A DNA stretch of 64,000 nucleotides. Origin: Rhizobium sophorae (GTDB lineage: Bacteria > Pseudomonadota > Alphaproteobacteria > Rhizobiales > Rhizobiaceae). Under the pieces are notes generated by a model. The model was given only the letters and a program-made list of their open reading frames with translations. It was not told the origin of the DNA and made no database searches. The position numbers and the translations under genes are program-made. This document shows, in pieces, positions 35,907 to 44,893 of this stretch (position 1 is the stretch's first letter; every line of letters begins with the position of its first letter). The stretch covers positions 186,001 to 250,000 of the forward strand of contig NZ_JABFCN010000046.1 in the NCBI RefSeq assembly GCF_013087515.1. Reading direction: 5' to 3'.

Positions 35907-37426
35907 GCTTCAGTTCGTTGCGGGCCTCCAACTTGAAACATCTGTTGGCTCAGCAGTTTGACGAGTTCGCCGACCGCGGCCTGTAACTGGTCCGGCATAA
36001 ATCCGCCGAAGCCCAGCATCAGGCCGCGACGCGCCGGCTGTGTGGCATACATCGGGGAAATCGCACGTACGGCGAGGCCGGCCGAGAGGGCATGGGCTGC
36101 GAGTTGCACGTCGTCGACCTCCTCGGGCAGCCATAGAAGAATATGCATGCCTTGGTCGCTCTCCTGGACGCGGCAGCCCTCAGGCAAGCCCCGCTCGAGC
36201 GCCGAGAGCAGAACAGCGCGGCGTTCGGCATAGAGGCCGCGGATGCGCCGGATATGCGCTTCGAAATAACCTTCCCGCATGTAGGCCGCCAGAACATGCT
36301 GTTCGGCGATCGGCGAATGCCGGTCGAGAATGGCGCGGGCGCCGGCAAAGGCTTCTGCGAGTGGCGAAGGGGCGATGACGTAGCCGAGGCGCAGGGAAGG
36401 AAAGAGCACCTTGCTGAAGGTGCCGAGATAGACGACGCGTGACGGACGCAACCCTTGCATCGACGGAAACGGGTGTCCGGCATAACGCAGCTCACTGTCG
36501 TAATCGTCCTCGATGATCCAGGCGCGATTTTGGTCAGCCCAGGCGATCAAGGCATTGCGCCGCGCCATGCTGAGCGGCATCCCGATCGGATATTGGTGCG
36601 AAGGGGTGACGAATGCGGCGCGCGCCTGGGGACAGAGCTCGAGGCCGCGTTCCACGTTCATTCCCTGTGCATCGACCGGCAGGCGGTGCGTCCGTACGCC
36701 GAGATCGTCGAGCACGGCCGTCAGGCCGGGATAGGCCGGGTCCTCGGCCCAAACCGGATCGTCACGCGAGAGAAGGACCCGGCCCGCCATATAGAGGCCT
36801 TGTTGGGTGCCTGACGTAACGATGACCTGTTCAGGTTCGCAATGAACGGCCCGCGCGCGCCGGACGTGGTCGGCAATGGCAAGCCTGAGTTCGAGCAAGC
36901 CCATAGGGTCATGGTAACCCGAAGGTGCGGCCTGTCGCGACGCGCGGACGCGGTTGCCGAGACGGCGCCAGTTGTCGTCGGGCGCAATGCCACAAGACGG
37001 GACGGCGATGGCGAAGGGAACGGGCGGGTGCGGGGTGAGCGCACGGGCGATGGCGATCAGCCGGGCAGCCTGGAACGGCAGATCGACAGCATCCGCGGCA
37101 GACGGTACTGCCGGCGCAGGCGGGCGCGCCGGCGGCGCATCCATCAGATCGACGGCAACACGGGTTCCTGCTCCGACCCGCGCTTCGAGATAGCCTTCGG
37201 CGGTCAACTGATCGAACACCTCGACGACAGTGCCGCGCGCGATCTTCAGCGAAGCCGCAAGGCTACGCGTCGAAGGAAGGCGTTCCCCCGACCTCAGCTC
37301 ACCGCGGGCGATTGCGTTCCGGAGGGCCTGCGCAAGCTGGCGACCGACATTGGCCGTTCGATTGATCGCGTTCAATGATGGTATCTCGATGATGCTGCGC
37401 CGTTTGGACATCGCGAAATGGTCCAT
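35903..37426 (-). CDS. MocR-type regulator (GntR HTH fused to class I aminotransferase fold)
   Basis: 507 residues. The GntR winged HTH is near residues 25-90 ('LRNAIARGELRSGERLPSTR', 'LAASLKIARGTVVEVFDQLT'). A Pro/Ala linker leads to a PLP fold-type I domain with 'VTSGTQQGLYMAGRVLLSRD', 'EDPAYPGLTAVL', 'WIIEDDYDSELRY' and the PLP lysine in 'VYLGTFSKVLFPSLRLGYV'. Such proteins are usually activators or repressors using PLP or an amine as effector. It is divergent from a LysE-type exporter (136 bases away), a frequent MocR target type. An alternative start is five codons in. Confidence 0.93.
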   Translation of the reverse strand: MDHFAMSKRRSIIEIPSLNAINRTANVGRQLAQALRNAIARGELRSGERLPSTRSLAASLKIARGTVVEVFDQLTAEGYLEARVGAGTRVAVDLMDAPPARPPAPAVPSAADAVDLPFQAARLIAIARALTPHPPVPFAIAVPSCGIAPDDNWRRLGNRVRASRQAAPSGYHDPMGLLELRLAIADHVRRARAVHCEPEQVIVTSGTQQGLYMAGRVLLSRDDPVWAEDPAYPGLTAVLDDLGVRTHRLPVDAQGMNVERGLELCPQARAAFVTPSHQYPIGMPLSMARRNALIAWADQNRAWIIEDDYDSELRYAGHPFPSMQGLRPSRVVYLGTFSKVLFPSLRLGYVIAPSPLAEAFAGARAILDRHSPIAEQHVLAAYMREGYFEAHIRRIRGLYAERRAVLLSALERGLPEGCRVQESDQGMHILLWLPEEVDDVQLAAHALSAGLAVRAISPMYATQPARRGLMLGFGGFMPDQLQAAVGELVKLLSQQMFQVGGPQRTEA

Positions 37427-37562
37427 AGAGTTTCTTCAAAAATGGCGCTTCACGATGAACCAATTTTCGAGGAAAAGGAAGCGGATTGGCGGCTCCCCGA
37501 TGGCGAATTCTTCGCCTTCGGGATCGTGCCGTGCGCGGGCGCAAACTTCTGGAAAAACGCAA

Positions 37563-38177
37563 ATGCAGGATCTTCTCGTCGTCTACATCGCCTACGCAAT
37601 CGCTGCAGGCAGTCCCGGACCGAGCAACATGGCCATCATGAATGTGGCGATGCGGCAGGGGCGTCGACCGGCGCTCGCCCTTGCCGCCGGGGTCATTACG
37701 ATGTCGACATTTTGGGGGCTGGTGGCGGTCACCGGCATCTCGACACTCCTCGTCCGCTATGCCCATGCCCTGCTGTTCCTTAAGATCGCAGGCGGATTGT
37801 ACCTTCTCTGGCTCGCCTGGAGGGCGGCCCGCTCGGCCGCCGCCCCGGATGGGCCGGAAAGCGAGGCCGTCCGGCCTGCCGCGCAACTCGGCGCGCTCTA
37901 TCGTCGCGGCGTTCTGATGCATCTCGGCAATCCGAAGGCGGTTCTGGCCTGGGTGGCGATCATGTCGCTCGGCCTCAAGCCCGGCGCTTCGCCGGAGATG
38001 GCCGTCACGGCCTTTGGCGGCTGCGTATTCTTGGGCATCTCAATATTTTCCGGCTATGCCGTGCTCTTCTCCACGGCACCGATGGTGCGCGGCTACGCCC
38101 GTGCGCGACGGTGGATCGAGGGCAGTCTCGCCATCTTCTTCGCGGGCGCCGGATCGCGCCTGCTGTTCTCACATTGA
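37563..38177 (+). CDS. LysE/RhtB-family amino acid exporter
   Basis: 204 residues, six hydrophobic segments, with the family signature near the N-terminus 'AYAIAAGSPGPSNMAIMNVA' (the GPxN/PGP motif) and 'LMHLGNPKAVLAWVAI' in the middle. The start is the ATG at 37563 (MQDLLVVYIA); a longer frame from 37230 runs antisense to the MocR gene. Its location divergent to MocR and 21 bases before a DapA-family gene suggests a small operon for sensing and disposing of an amino acid or related compound. Confidence 0.92.
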   Translation: MQDLLVVYIAYAIAAGSPGPSNMAIMNVAMRQGRRPALALAAGVITMSTFWGLVAVTGISTLLVRYAHALLFLKIAGGLYLLWLAWRAARSAAAPDGPESEAVRPAAQLGALYRRGVLMHLGNPKAVLAWVAIMSLGLKPGASPEMAVTAFGGCVFLGISIFSGYAVLFSTAPMVRGYARARRWIEGSLAIFFAGAGSRLLFSH

Positions 38178-38198
38178 CCGGATTTCCAGGATCGCATC

Positions 38199-39125
38199 AT
38201 GTCTGTCATTTCTCCGTTTCATGGCCTTTCGGCCTTTCCGCCAACGCCCGCCGATAGGGATGGCCGGGTCGACACGGAAGCCCTCTGCCGCCTGTTGGAA
38301 CGCCTGTGTGATGCAGGCGTCGCTTCGATAGGCCTTCTTGGCAGCACCGGGATCTACGCCTTTCTCACACGCGAGGAACGACGGCGAGCCGTCGAGGCTG
38401 CGGTCGAGTGCGTTCGCGGTCGTATTCCCCTCGTCGTCGGCGTCGGTGCTCTGAGGACAGACCACGCCCGGAGCCTGGCGAAGGATGCCGAGGCCGCCGG
38501 TGCAGATGCTCTTCTGCTTGCGCCGGTGTCCTACACGCCGCTGACCCAGGACGAAGCCTACGAGCATTTCCTGGCGGTCACCGAGGCGGCGAAGCTGCCG
38601 CTTTGTATCTACAACAATCCCGGCACGACCCACTTCACCTTCAGCCGGGATCTTCTGCAGCGCCTATCCGATATCGAGACGATCAGGGCCGTGAAGATGC
38701 CTCTGCCTGCTGACGGCGATTTTGCAGGCGAGTTGGCGGAATTGCGAGAAAGGACCAGGCTTGCGATCGGCTACAGCGGTGACTGGGCCGCGGCCGAAGC
38801 GCTGCTTTCAGGTGCCGACGCCTGGTACAGCGTCATCGGCGGCTTGCTTCCGCGCGTCGCCCTTGCTTTGACCAAGGCCGCGATTGCGGGCGAGGGCAGC
38901 GAAGTGCGTCGGCTCGATGGTCTTCTCGAGCCGCTCTGGCAAACGTTCAAGGCGTTCGGAAGCCTTCGCGTGGTCTACACGCTGGTCGACCTTCTCTCAC
39001 TCGCCAGGGTAGAGCTCCCACGCCCTCTCTTGCCGCTCGGGCCGACGGATCGGCAACGGGTGCTCGAGGCCGTCGAGCCTCTGATCGCTCTGGAGAGCCA
39101 GCTGAAGCCTCAATCCTTGTTGTAG
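38199..39125 (+). CDS. DapA-family (dihydrodipicolinate synthase/NAL-like) lyase
   Basis: 308-residue class I aldolase-type (beta/alpha)8 enzyme. Motifs: 'GVASIGLLGSTGIYAFLTRE' (family GxxGE-like pyruvate loop, here GSTGIY instead of GTTGE), 'VVGVGALRTDHARSLAKDAE', catalytic Tyr in 'CIYNNPGTTHFTF' and Schiff-base Lys in 'IRAVKMPLPADGD'. The altered GSTGIY loop makes it unlikely to be the housekeeping DapA; the substrate is unknown. It follows the LysE exporter by 21 bases. The last 16 bases overlap the convergent HerA-like gene. Confidence 0.88.
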   Translation: MSVISPFHGLSAFPPTPADRDGRVDTEALCRLLERLCDAGVASIGLLGSTGIYAFLTREERRRAVEAAVECVRGRIPLVVGVGALRTDHARSLAKDAEAAGADALLLAPVSYTPLTQDEAYEHFLAVTEAAKLPLCIYNNPGTTHFTFSRDLLQRLSDIETIRAVKMPLPADGDFAGELAELRERTRLAIGYSGDWAAAEALLSGADAWYSVIGGLLPRVALALTKAAIAGEGSEVRRLDGLLEPLWQTFKAFGSLRVVYTLVDLLSLARVELPRPLLPLGPTDRQRVLEAVEPLIALESQLKPQSLL

Positions 39126-41149
39126 AGGCTGCTCAGCGGTTTCTTCAAGATGCTTTCGCGCAACGACGTGCCGGGCTCCCGACGAGAGACTGCGGGCTGG
39201 TCCGCCGGGGGTGTCGGCCGGGGAAAGACCGGCTCGTCGCGGCGCATCTCGCGGCGGAGCGCGTCCAGCCGGGGATCGATCGCAGGTGACGTGGCCGGGT
39301 CCAGCCGCGGTGTCTGCGGCAGCAGTTCGCGGCGGTAGGATTCAAGCGGCGCGGAGACGGGCGGCGCGGCGGAAGAGGCGGGCGGCGTGTATGGCTTCGT
39401 GTCAAGATCCTCGTCGACTGCGTCTGTCTCGTCGAAACCTGCCACGGACGCGGCATAATTCTGCTGGAAATTCGCAATGTCGGGTCCGACGGTCACCGCC
39501 CGCATGCGCGTGACGATCTTGCGCAAATCGACCGTATCCGGATCTTCCTCGCTGTGCTTGTTGTTGGCGCTGCTCGCCTTCGGCAAGAGGTTTTCGTCGA
39601 CGCGGGAAAAACGCATGCGCATCGGCACGCTGATCGCTTCGCCGAAAGCGATCGCCTCGCCGTTGCCGATCGAAGAGATGAAGCTCGTCGTCGAGATCGA
39701 CGAATTCGGGATGGCCGAGCGGATGATTTCCTGGTCGCGGTCATTGGCAAGGCGCATGGCAAAGAGTGTCGAACACTGTGACAGGATCGTCTGGTCGAGC
39801 TCGCCCGGCCGCTGGGTGATGATGCCGAGCGAGACGCCGTATTTGCGGCCTTCCTTGGCGATGCGGGCGATCGCCTGGCGCGTCGGCACGAAGCCGAGGC
39901 TGGGATCGGAGGGGATATAGCGGTGAGCTTCCTCGCAGACGACGAGCATGTGGATGGCGCCGTCGCTCCACAGCGCCACCTCGAAGGCCATACGGCAGAG
40001 CACAGAGGCGACCGAATTGACGACCTCGGAGGGAATGCCGGCCAGTTGGAAGGTGCAGATCGGCCTGCCATCGCCGGGGATGCGAAAGATCTGCGCGATG
40101 GTTTCGGTGATCGTGTCGCTGATCGTGTTGTTGGAGAACATGAAGTGATAGCGCGGATCGTTGATCGCGGCGATGAGGCGCATCTTCAACGACCGCAGGA
40201 AGGGTTTTTCCGAGCGGCCTTCCAGGCGGCCGATGCGCTCGTCGATCAGCGCCAGCAGATCGGCCATGCGGTAGGGAACCGGCGTATCGGCGGTGATCGA
40301 ACTCTTTTCCGTCGTGCGGCGCACGAGCGAGTTGTCGCTGCCGCGGAAGGCACGCTTGGCCTCCGGCAGGATATCGCGCAGCATATCGAGCTCTTCGGGC
40401 ACCGGCGGGCGGCCGCGAAAGACGACCTCGGCAAATTCCTCCAGCCGCATCAGCCAGAAGGGCAGGTCGAGCGTATCGGTATCGATGGTGACGGCGTGCT
40501 GAGGAAATGCGGCGGCGAATTCATTATGCGGATCGAGAATCAGTACACGCAGCTTCGGATCCGCCGCGATCGACTTGTGCAGGAGCAGCGATACGGCCGT
40601 CGACTTGCCGACGCCAGTCGAGCCGACGACCGCGAAATGCTTGGAGAGCATCGAGGGGATATGGATCGCCGCATCGATGCTTTCGTCCTGCGTCAGCTTG
40701 CCGATGACGGCGGTCGTACCCTGGCCGGCATCGTAGATGCGCATCAGGTCTGCGGATCGGATGCGGTGCGCGATGGCGCCGAGATAGGGATAACGCGAGA
40801 TGCCGGTCGAGAATTCCTCTCGCCCGTCCTCGTCGACACGGACTTCGCCCAGCAGCTCGGTCTCGATCTTGAAAATGTTGTCTTCGCCTTCGCCCCAGGC
40901 ATGGCTACCGGTGTTCATCTGGTAGGCGAGCGCGACGACGCGGTTGCGGCCGACGCTGATCGAAATCAGCCGGCCCACGGACCAGAGTTCAGTAAGATCG
41001 GTGCCGCCCTGTTCGGCGACGGCCGCAATCGTCGCCCGCGAACCGCTGCATGCAACGACGCGGCCGAGAAAGCGATTTCCCGGCGCATGGCCATCGCGGC
41101 GATCATGCTCGCCTGCCTTGCCAGACGTGCGCAAGTCGTTGTTGAGCAA
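39110..41149 (-). CDS. HerA-like ATP-binding protein (DUF87, HAS-barrel)
   Basis: 679 residues. An N-terminal HAS-barrel ('NRFLGRVVACSGSRATIAAV') precedes a FtsK/HerA-type ATPase: Walker A 'VVGSTGVGKSTAVSLLLHKS', 'RVLILDPHNEFAAAF', Walker B-like 'IHMLVVCEEAHRYIPSD', and 'GRKYGVSLGIITQRPGELDQ' with the arginine-finger region. The last ~130 residues are Pro/Ser/Arg-rich and probably disordered. HerA in archaea works with nuclease NurA in end resection; bacterial homologues pair with various nucleases, but none is adjacent here. Possible DNA-translocating motor. Confidence 0.9.
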   Translation of the reverse strand: MLNNDLRTSGKAGEHDRRDGHAPGNRFLGRVVACSGSRATIAAVAEQGGTDLTELWSVGRLISISVGRNRVVALAYQMNTGSHAWGEGEDNIFKIETELLGEVRVDEDGREEFSTGISRYPYLGAIAHRIRSADLMRIYDAGQGTTAVIGKLTQDESIDAAIHIPSMLSKHFAVVGSTGVGKSTAVSLLLHKSIAADPKLRVLILDPHNEFAAAFPQHAVTIDTDTLDLPFWLMRLEEFAEVVFRGRPPVPEELDMLRDILPEAKRAFRGSDNSLVRRTTEKSSITADTPVPYRMADLLALIDERIGRLEGRSEKPFLRSLKMRLIAAINDPRYHFMFSNNTISDTITETIAQIFRIPGDGRPICTFQLAGIPSEVVNSVASVLCRMAFEVALWSDGAIHMLVVCEEAHRYIPSDPSLGFVPTRQAIARIAKEGRKYGVSLGIITQRPGELDQTILSQCSTLFAMRLANDRDQEIIRSAIPNSSISTTSFISSIGNGEAIAFGEAISVPMRMRFSRVDENLLPKASSANNKHSEEDPDTVDLRKIVTRMRAVTVGPDIANFQQNYAASVAGFDETDAVDEDLDTKPYTPPASSAAPPVSAPLESYRRELLPQTPRLDPATSPAIDPRLDALRREMRRDEPVFPRPTPPADQPAVSRREPGTSLRESILKKPLSSLYNKD

Positions 41150-41298
41150 AGGGCTACTCCATGCGGTAGCGAAGAAGAATAAAGTCGATCCTTTAACAAA
41201 TCCTTCATCCTATCGAATTTCGGGGATGCAGGTGTGGGGCAGTTTTTTATTGCGGCATGCGTTGACGCTGCGAAATTTTCTGTCTATCACTTCCGACC

Positions 41299-41355
41299 AT
41301 GAAAATCGCAACGGCTCTTATCGTGGTGGGAAAGCGCATGGGCAGGATGGTGTAA
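41299..41355 (+). CDS. Leader peptide of the ilvBN attenuator
   Basis: 18-codon ORF MKIATALIVVGKRMGRMV ending in TAA. Codons 3 and 7-10 are Ile and Leu-Ile-Val-Val, the amino acids made by the downstream pathway. An intrinsic terminator follows 35 bases later. This is the standard design for ribosome-mediated attenuation. The stem AGCGCATGGG (41333-41342)/CCCATGCGCT (41373-41382) starts just after the Val codons, so ribosome position would decide whether it forms. Confidence 0.8.
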   Translation: MKIATALIVVGKRMGRMV

Positions 41356-41389
41356 CCATCCGGCGATAGCCACCCATGCGCTAGATGAC

Positions 41390-41412
41390 AGGCTCCTCAG
41401 GGGCCTTTTTTT
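41390..41412 (+). terminator. Attenuator terminator of ilvBN
   Basis: AGGCTCC-tca-GGGGCCT with one G-U pair, immediately followed by seven T residues. It lies between the leader peptide and ilvB, 60 bases before the ilvB start. Confidence 0.85.
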
Positions 41413-41472
41413 ATGCCCGAAATCAGGGCTTCCGGCCACAAACGCAATCCCAGCATCAAACGGAACAGACAG

Positions 41473-43263
41473 ATGAGCACGGACAATCAGGCGGCAGGCA
41501 ATCGGATGACGGGAGCGGAGATCGTTCTCAAGGCGCTGAAGGACAACGGCGTCGAACATATCTTCGGCTATCCCGGCGGCGCGGTCCTGCCGATCTATGA
41601 CGAGATCTTCCAGCAGGAGGACGTCAAGCACATCCTCGTCCGCCACGAGCAGGGGGCCGGCCATGCGGCCGAAGGTTACGCCCGCTCCACCGGCAAGGTC
41701 GGCGTCATGCTGGTGACCTCGGGTCCGGGCGCTACCAATGCCGTCACGCCGCTGCAGGACGCGCTGATGGATTCGATCCCGCTCGTCTGCCTGACCGGTC
41801 AGGTTCCGACCCCACTGATCGGCTCCGACGCCTTCCAGGAATGCGATACGGTCGGCATCACCCGGCCCTGCACCAAGCACAATTGGCTGGTCAAGGATGT
41901 CAACCAGCTCGCTGCCGTCATTCATGAGGCCTTCCGCATCGCCCAGTCCGGCCGTCCAGGCCCCGTCGTCGTCGATATTCCGAAAGACGTGCAGTTTGCG
42001 ACCGGCACCTACACGCCGCCCGCCGATTACGCGATCCAGAAGAGCTACCAGCCGAAGATCCAGGGCGACCTCAACCAGATCCATGCCGCGATCGAACTGA
42101 TGGCGAATGCGCGCCGTCCGATCATCTACTCTGGCGGCGGCGTCATCAATTCCGGCCTCGAGGCTTCCAAGCTGCTGCGCGAGCTGGTCGAGCTCACCGG
42201 TTTCCCGATCACCTCGACGCTGATGGGCCTCGGCGCCTATCCTGCTTCAGGCAAGAACTGGCTGAAGATGCTCGGCATGCACGGCTCCTACGAGGCCAAC
42301 ATGGCGATGCACGACTGCGATGTCATGGTCTGCATCGGCGCCCGCTTCGACGACCGTATCACTGGCCGCCTCAATGCCTTTTCACCGAATTCGAAAAAGA
42401 TCCATATCGATATCGATCCGTCCTCGATCAACAAGAACGTCCGGGTCGATATCGGCATCCGCGGCGATGTCGGGCATGTGCTTGAAGACATGGTCCGTCT
42501 GTGGCGGGCGCTGCCGAAGAAACCGGAAAAGGGCCGCCTCGATGACTGGTGGACCGATATCGCCCGCTGGCGGGCGCGCAACTCCTTCGCCTATACGAAG
42601 AGCAATGACGTCATCATGCCGCAATATGCGCTGGAACGGCTCTTTGCCCACACCAAGGACCGCGATACCTACATCACCACCGAGGTCGGCCAGCACCAGA
42701 TGTGGGCGGCGCAGTTCTTCGGCTTCGAGCAGCCGAACCGCTGGATGACCTCGGGCGGCCTCGGCACGATGGGCTACGGCCTGCCGGCCGCACTTGGCGT
42801 GCAGATTGCCCATCCCGACAGTCTCGTCATCGACATTGCCGGTGACGCGTCGATCCAGATGTGTATCCAGGAAATGTCGGCAGCGATCCAGCACGATGCG
42901 CCGATCAAGATCTTCATCATGAACAACCAGTATATGGGCATGGTGCGCCAGTGGCAGCAGCTGCTGCACGGCAACCGCCTGTCGAATTCCTATACGGAGG
43001 CGATGCCCGATTTCGTCAAGCTTGCGGAGGCCTATGGCGCCGTCGGCCTGCGCTGCGAAAAGCCGGATGCGCTTGATGACACCATTCTGGAGATGATCGA
43101 GGTCAGAAAGCCGGTCATCTTCGATTGCCGCGTCGCCAATCTCGCCAATTGCTTCCCGATGATCCCCTCGGGCAAGGCCCATAACGAAATGCTGCTGCCG
43201 GACGAGGCCACCGATGAAGCGGTCGCCAATGCGATCGACGCCAAGGGCCGCGCGCTCGTCTAA
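41473..43263 (+). CDS. ilvB: Acetolactate synthase, large (catalytic) subunit
   Basis: 596 residues; thiamine diphosphate enzyme forming acetolactate or acetohydroxybutyrate for Ile/Leu/Val. The catalytic Glu is in 'LVRHEQGAGHAAEGYARSTG'; the central FAD domain has 'ARFDDRITGRL'; the C-terminal ThDP-binding motif is 'GDASIQMCIQEMSAAIQHDA...NN'. The start at 41473 (MSTDNQAAGN) is chosen because the upstream ATG at 41413 sits directly on the attenuator T-run. The small-subunit gene follows 20 bases later. Some rhizobial annotations call this ilvI. Confidence 0.96.
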   Translation: MSTDNQAAGNRMTGAEIVLKALKDNGVEHIFGYPGGAVLPIYDEIFQQEDVKHILVRHEQGAGHAAEGYARSTGKVGVMLVTSGPGATNAVTPLQDALMDSIPLVCLTGQVPTPLIGSDAFQECDTVGITRPCTKHNWLVKDVNQLAAVIHEAFRIAQSGRPGPVVVDIPKDVQFATGTYTPPADYAIQKSYQPKIQGDLNQIHAAIELMANARRPIIYSGGGVINSGLEASKLLRELVELTGFPITSTLMGLGAYPASGKNWLKMLGMHGSYEANMAMHDCDVMVCIGARFDDRITGRLNAFSPNSKKIHIDIDPSSINKNVRVDIGIRGDVGHVLEDMVRLWRALPKKPEKGRLDDWWTDIARWRARNSFAYTKSNDVIMPQYALERLFAHTKDRDTYITTEVGQHQMWAAQFFGFEQPNRWMTSGGLGTMGYGLPAALGVQIAHPDSLVIDIAGDASIQMCIQEMSAAIQHDAPIKIFIMNNQYMGMVRQWQQLLHGNRLSNSYTEAMPDFVKLAEAYGAVGLRCEKPDALDDTILEMIEVRKPVIFDCRVANLANCFPMIPSGKAHNEMLLPDEATDEAVANAIDAKGRALV

Positions 43264-43283
43264 TAAGGGAAGGGACCAAGGAC

Positions 43284-43856
43284 ATGAACGCTCACCTACA
43301 GCCCACGGGCTCCGCTTACTTCATTTCGCCGGAAACGGCGGCTGTCGAAAGCCACACGCTTTCGGTTCTCGTCGACAACGAACCGGGGGTTCTTGCCCGG
43401 GTCATCGGCCTGTTTTCCGGCCGCGGATATAATATCGAGAGCCTGACGGTCTCCGAGACCGAGCATCAGGCGCATCTTTCCCGCATCACCGTCGTCACAC
43501 GCGGCACGCCGCAGGTGCTGGAGCAGATCAAGGCTCAGCTGGAACGCATCGTGCCGGTGCATCGCGTCGTCGACCTGACAGTGCGCGCCCGCGAACTCGG
43601 CCAGGACCGGCCGATCGAGCGCGAAGTGGCACTGATCAAGGTGATCGGCGAGGGCGAGATGCGCGCCGAGACCTTGCGCCTTGCCGATGCCTTTCATGCC
43701 AAGGTGGTGGATGCGACCGTCGGTCACTTCATTCTGGAGATCACCGGCAAATCGTCGAAGATCGATCAGTTCGTGGCGATCATGAAGCCGCTCGGCCTCA
43801 TCGAGGTCTGCCGTACCGGGATTGCGGCGATGAACCGCGGCGCGCAGGGGATGTAA
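43284..43856 (+). CDS. ilvN: Acetolactate synthase, small (regulatory) subunit
   Basis: 190 residues. An N-terminal ACT domain ('HTLSVLVDNEPGVLARVIGL', 'FSGRGYNIESLTVSETEHQA') binds valine for feedback control; the second half is the ALS_ss_C domain ('REVALIKVIGEGEMRAETLR', 'FILEITGKSSKIDQFVAIM'). Length is between enterobacterial IlvH (~163) and plant-type subunits, normal for alphaproteobacteria. Also called ilvH. A strong terminator follows. Confidence 0.96.
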   Translation: MNAHLQPTGSAYFISPETAAVESHTLSVLVDNEPGVLARVIGLFSGRGYNIESLTVSETEHQAHLSRITVVTRGTPQVLEQIKAQLERIVPVHRVVDLTVRARELGQDRPIEREVALIKVIGEGEMRAETLRLADAFHAKVVDATVGHFILEITGKSSKIDQFVAIMKPLGLIEVCRTGIAAMNRGAQGM

Positions 43857-43881
43857 ACCCGGCACCGCAACGGTGTTGAAG

Positions 43882-43920
43882 GCCGCTGGAGATCAGAGCA
43901 TCTCCAGCGGCTTTTTCTTT
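43882..43920. terminator. Intrinsic terminator shared by ilvBN and the convergent reductase gene
   Basis: GCCGCTGGAGAT (43882-43893) and ATCTCCAGCGGC (43900-43911) are perfect complements with a six-base loop, followed by TTTTTCTTT. The stop codon of the minus-strand reductase (43893-43895) lies inside the hairpin. Confidence 0.9.
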
Positions 43921-44741
43921 GTGGGCGGTGGAAAGGCGGCGTCGAGGGCATCCCAGTCGTCGTCGGTAATGTCGAGCGAGACGCAGTCGCGGTTTTCGGC
44001 TGCGCGTTCGGCATTCGACGTCTTCGGAATGACGATGACGCCGTCGCGTTCCAAGAGGAAGGCGAGCGCCAGCTGGGCGGGTGTTGCCTGATAGGCCTTG
44101 GCGATGCGGATTAGTTCGGGATGGTGCAGGATATGTCCCTGTTCGATCGGCGAATAGGCCATGATGGGAATGCCGCGGTTCTGGCACCAGGGCAGCAGGT
44201 CGAATTCGATGCCGCGGCGGGAGAGATTATAAAGCACCTGGTTGGCGGCGACGTTGGCGCCGTCGGGCACGCGGAGCAGTTCCTCCATGTCGTCGGTGTC
44301 GAAGTTGGAGACGCCCCAGGCGCCGATCTTGCTTGACGCCTTCAGCGTTTCGAAAGCGGCGACGGTCTCGGCGAGCGGATAGTTGCCGCGCCAGTGCAAG
44401 AGATAGAGATCGATGCGGTCAGTGCCCAACCGTTCGAGACTGTGCTCGCAAGCCTCGATCGTGCCTTTCAGGCTGGCATTCCAAGGATAGACCTTACTGA
44501 CGATGAAGACCTCGTCGCGCCGGCCCCTGATCGCCTGGCCGACGATCTCTTCAGCGCCACCGTCACCGTACATTTCGGCGGTGTCGATCAGCGTCATGCC
44601 GAGATCGATGCCTGCCTTGAGGCTTTCGATCTCGGCCTTGGCATGGCCGGCATCCTCGCCCATGGCCCAGGTTCCCTGGCCGAGCGCCGGCACTTGCGCG
44701 CCGTTGGGGAAGGTGATCGTCGGGATCGGGTCGTCTTGCAT
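43893..44741 (-). CDS. Aldo/keto reductase
   Basis: About 282 residues from the ATG at 44741 (MQDDPIPTIT); an ATG at 44753 adds four residues. Catalytic features: 'MTLIDTAEMYGDGGAEEIVG' (Asp, Tyr), 'FIVSKVYPWNASLKG' (Lys), 'LYLLHWRGNYPLAETV' (His), and C-terminal 'GVIVIPKTSNAERAAENRD' for NADPH phosphate binding. It belongs to the AKR5-like group of 2,5-diketogluconate reductase relatives. Not in an operon; its last codons form part of the ilvBN terminator. Confidence 0.92.
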   Translation of the reverse strand: MQDDPIPTITFPNGAQVPALGQGTWAMGEDAGHAKAEIESLKAGIDLGMTLIDTAEMYGDGGAEEIVGQAIRGRRDEVFIVSKVYPWNASLKGTIEACEHSLERLGTDRIDLYLLHWRGNYPLAETVAAFETLKASSKIGAWGVSNFDTDDMEELLRVPDGANVAANQVLYNLSRRGIEFDLLPWCQNRGIPIMAYSPIEQGHILHHPELIRIAKAYQATPAQLALAFLLERDGVIVIPKTSNAERAAENRDCVSLDITDDDWDALDAAFPPPTKKKPLEML

Positions 44742-44893
44742 GAACTTTTCCATTTGGGGGAGATTGCCGCCAATTCTTATCTTTCAAGTAATCCTGTCAC
44801 CATGACAATGATGTAATGGCATCAGCAATTTAGGACAGTTACATTGACCTAAATGAAATCGGCTACGAAGGATGGCCGGTCCCGGGAGGTTTC

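Noticed and set aside
39923..41182. 419-codon frame antisense to the HerA-like gene
   Set aside because: Mirror of conserved ATPase coding sequence; no ribosome binding site or homologous motif.
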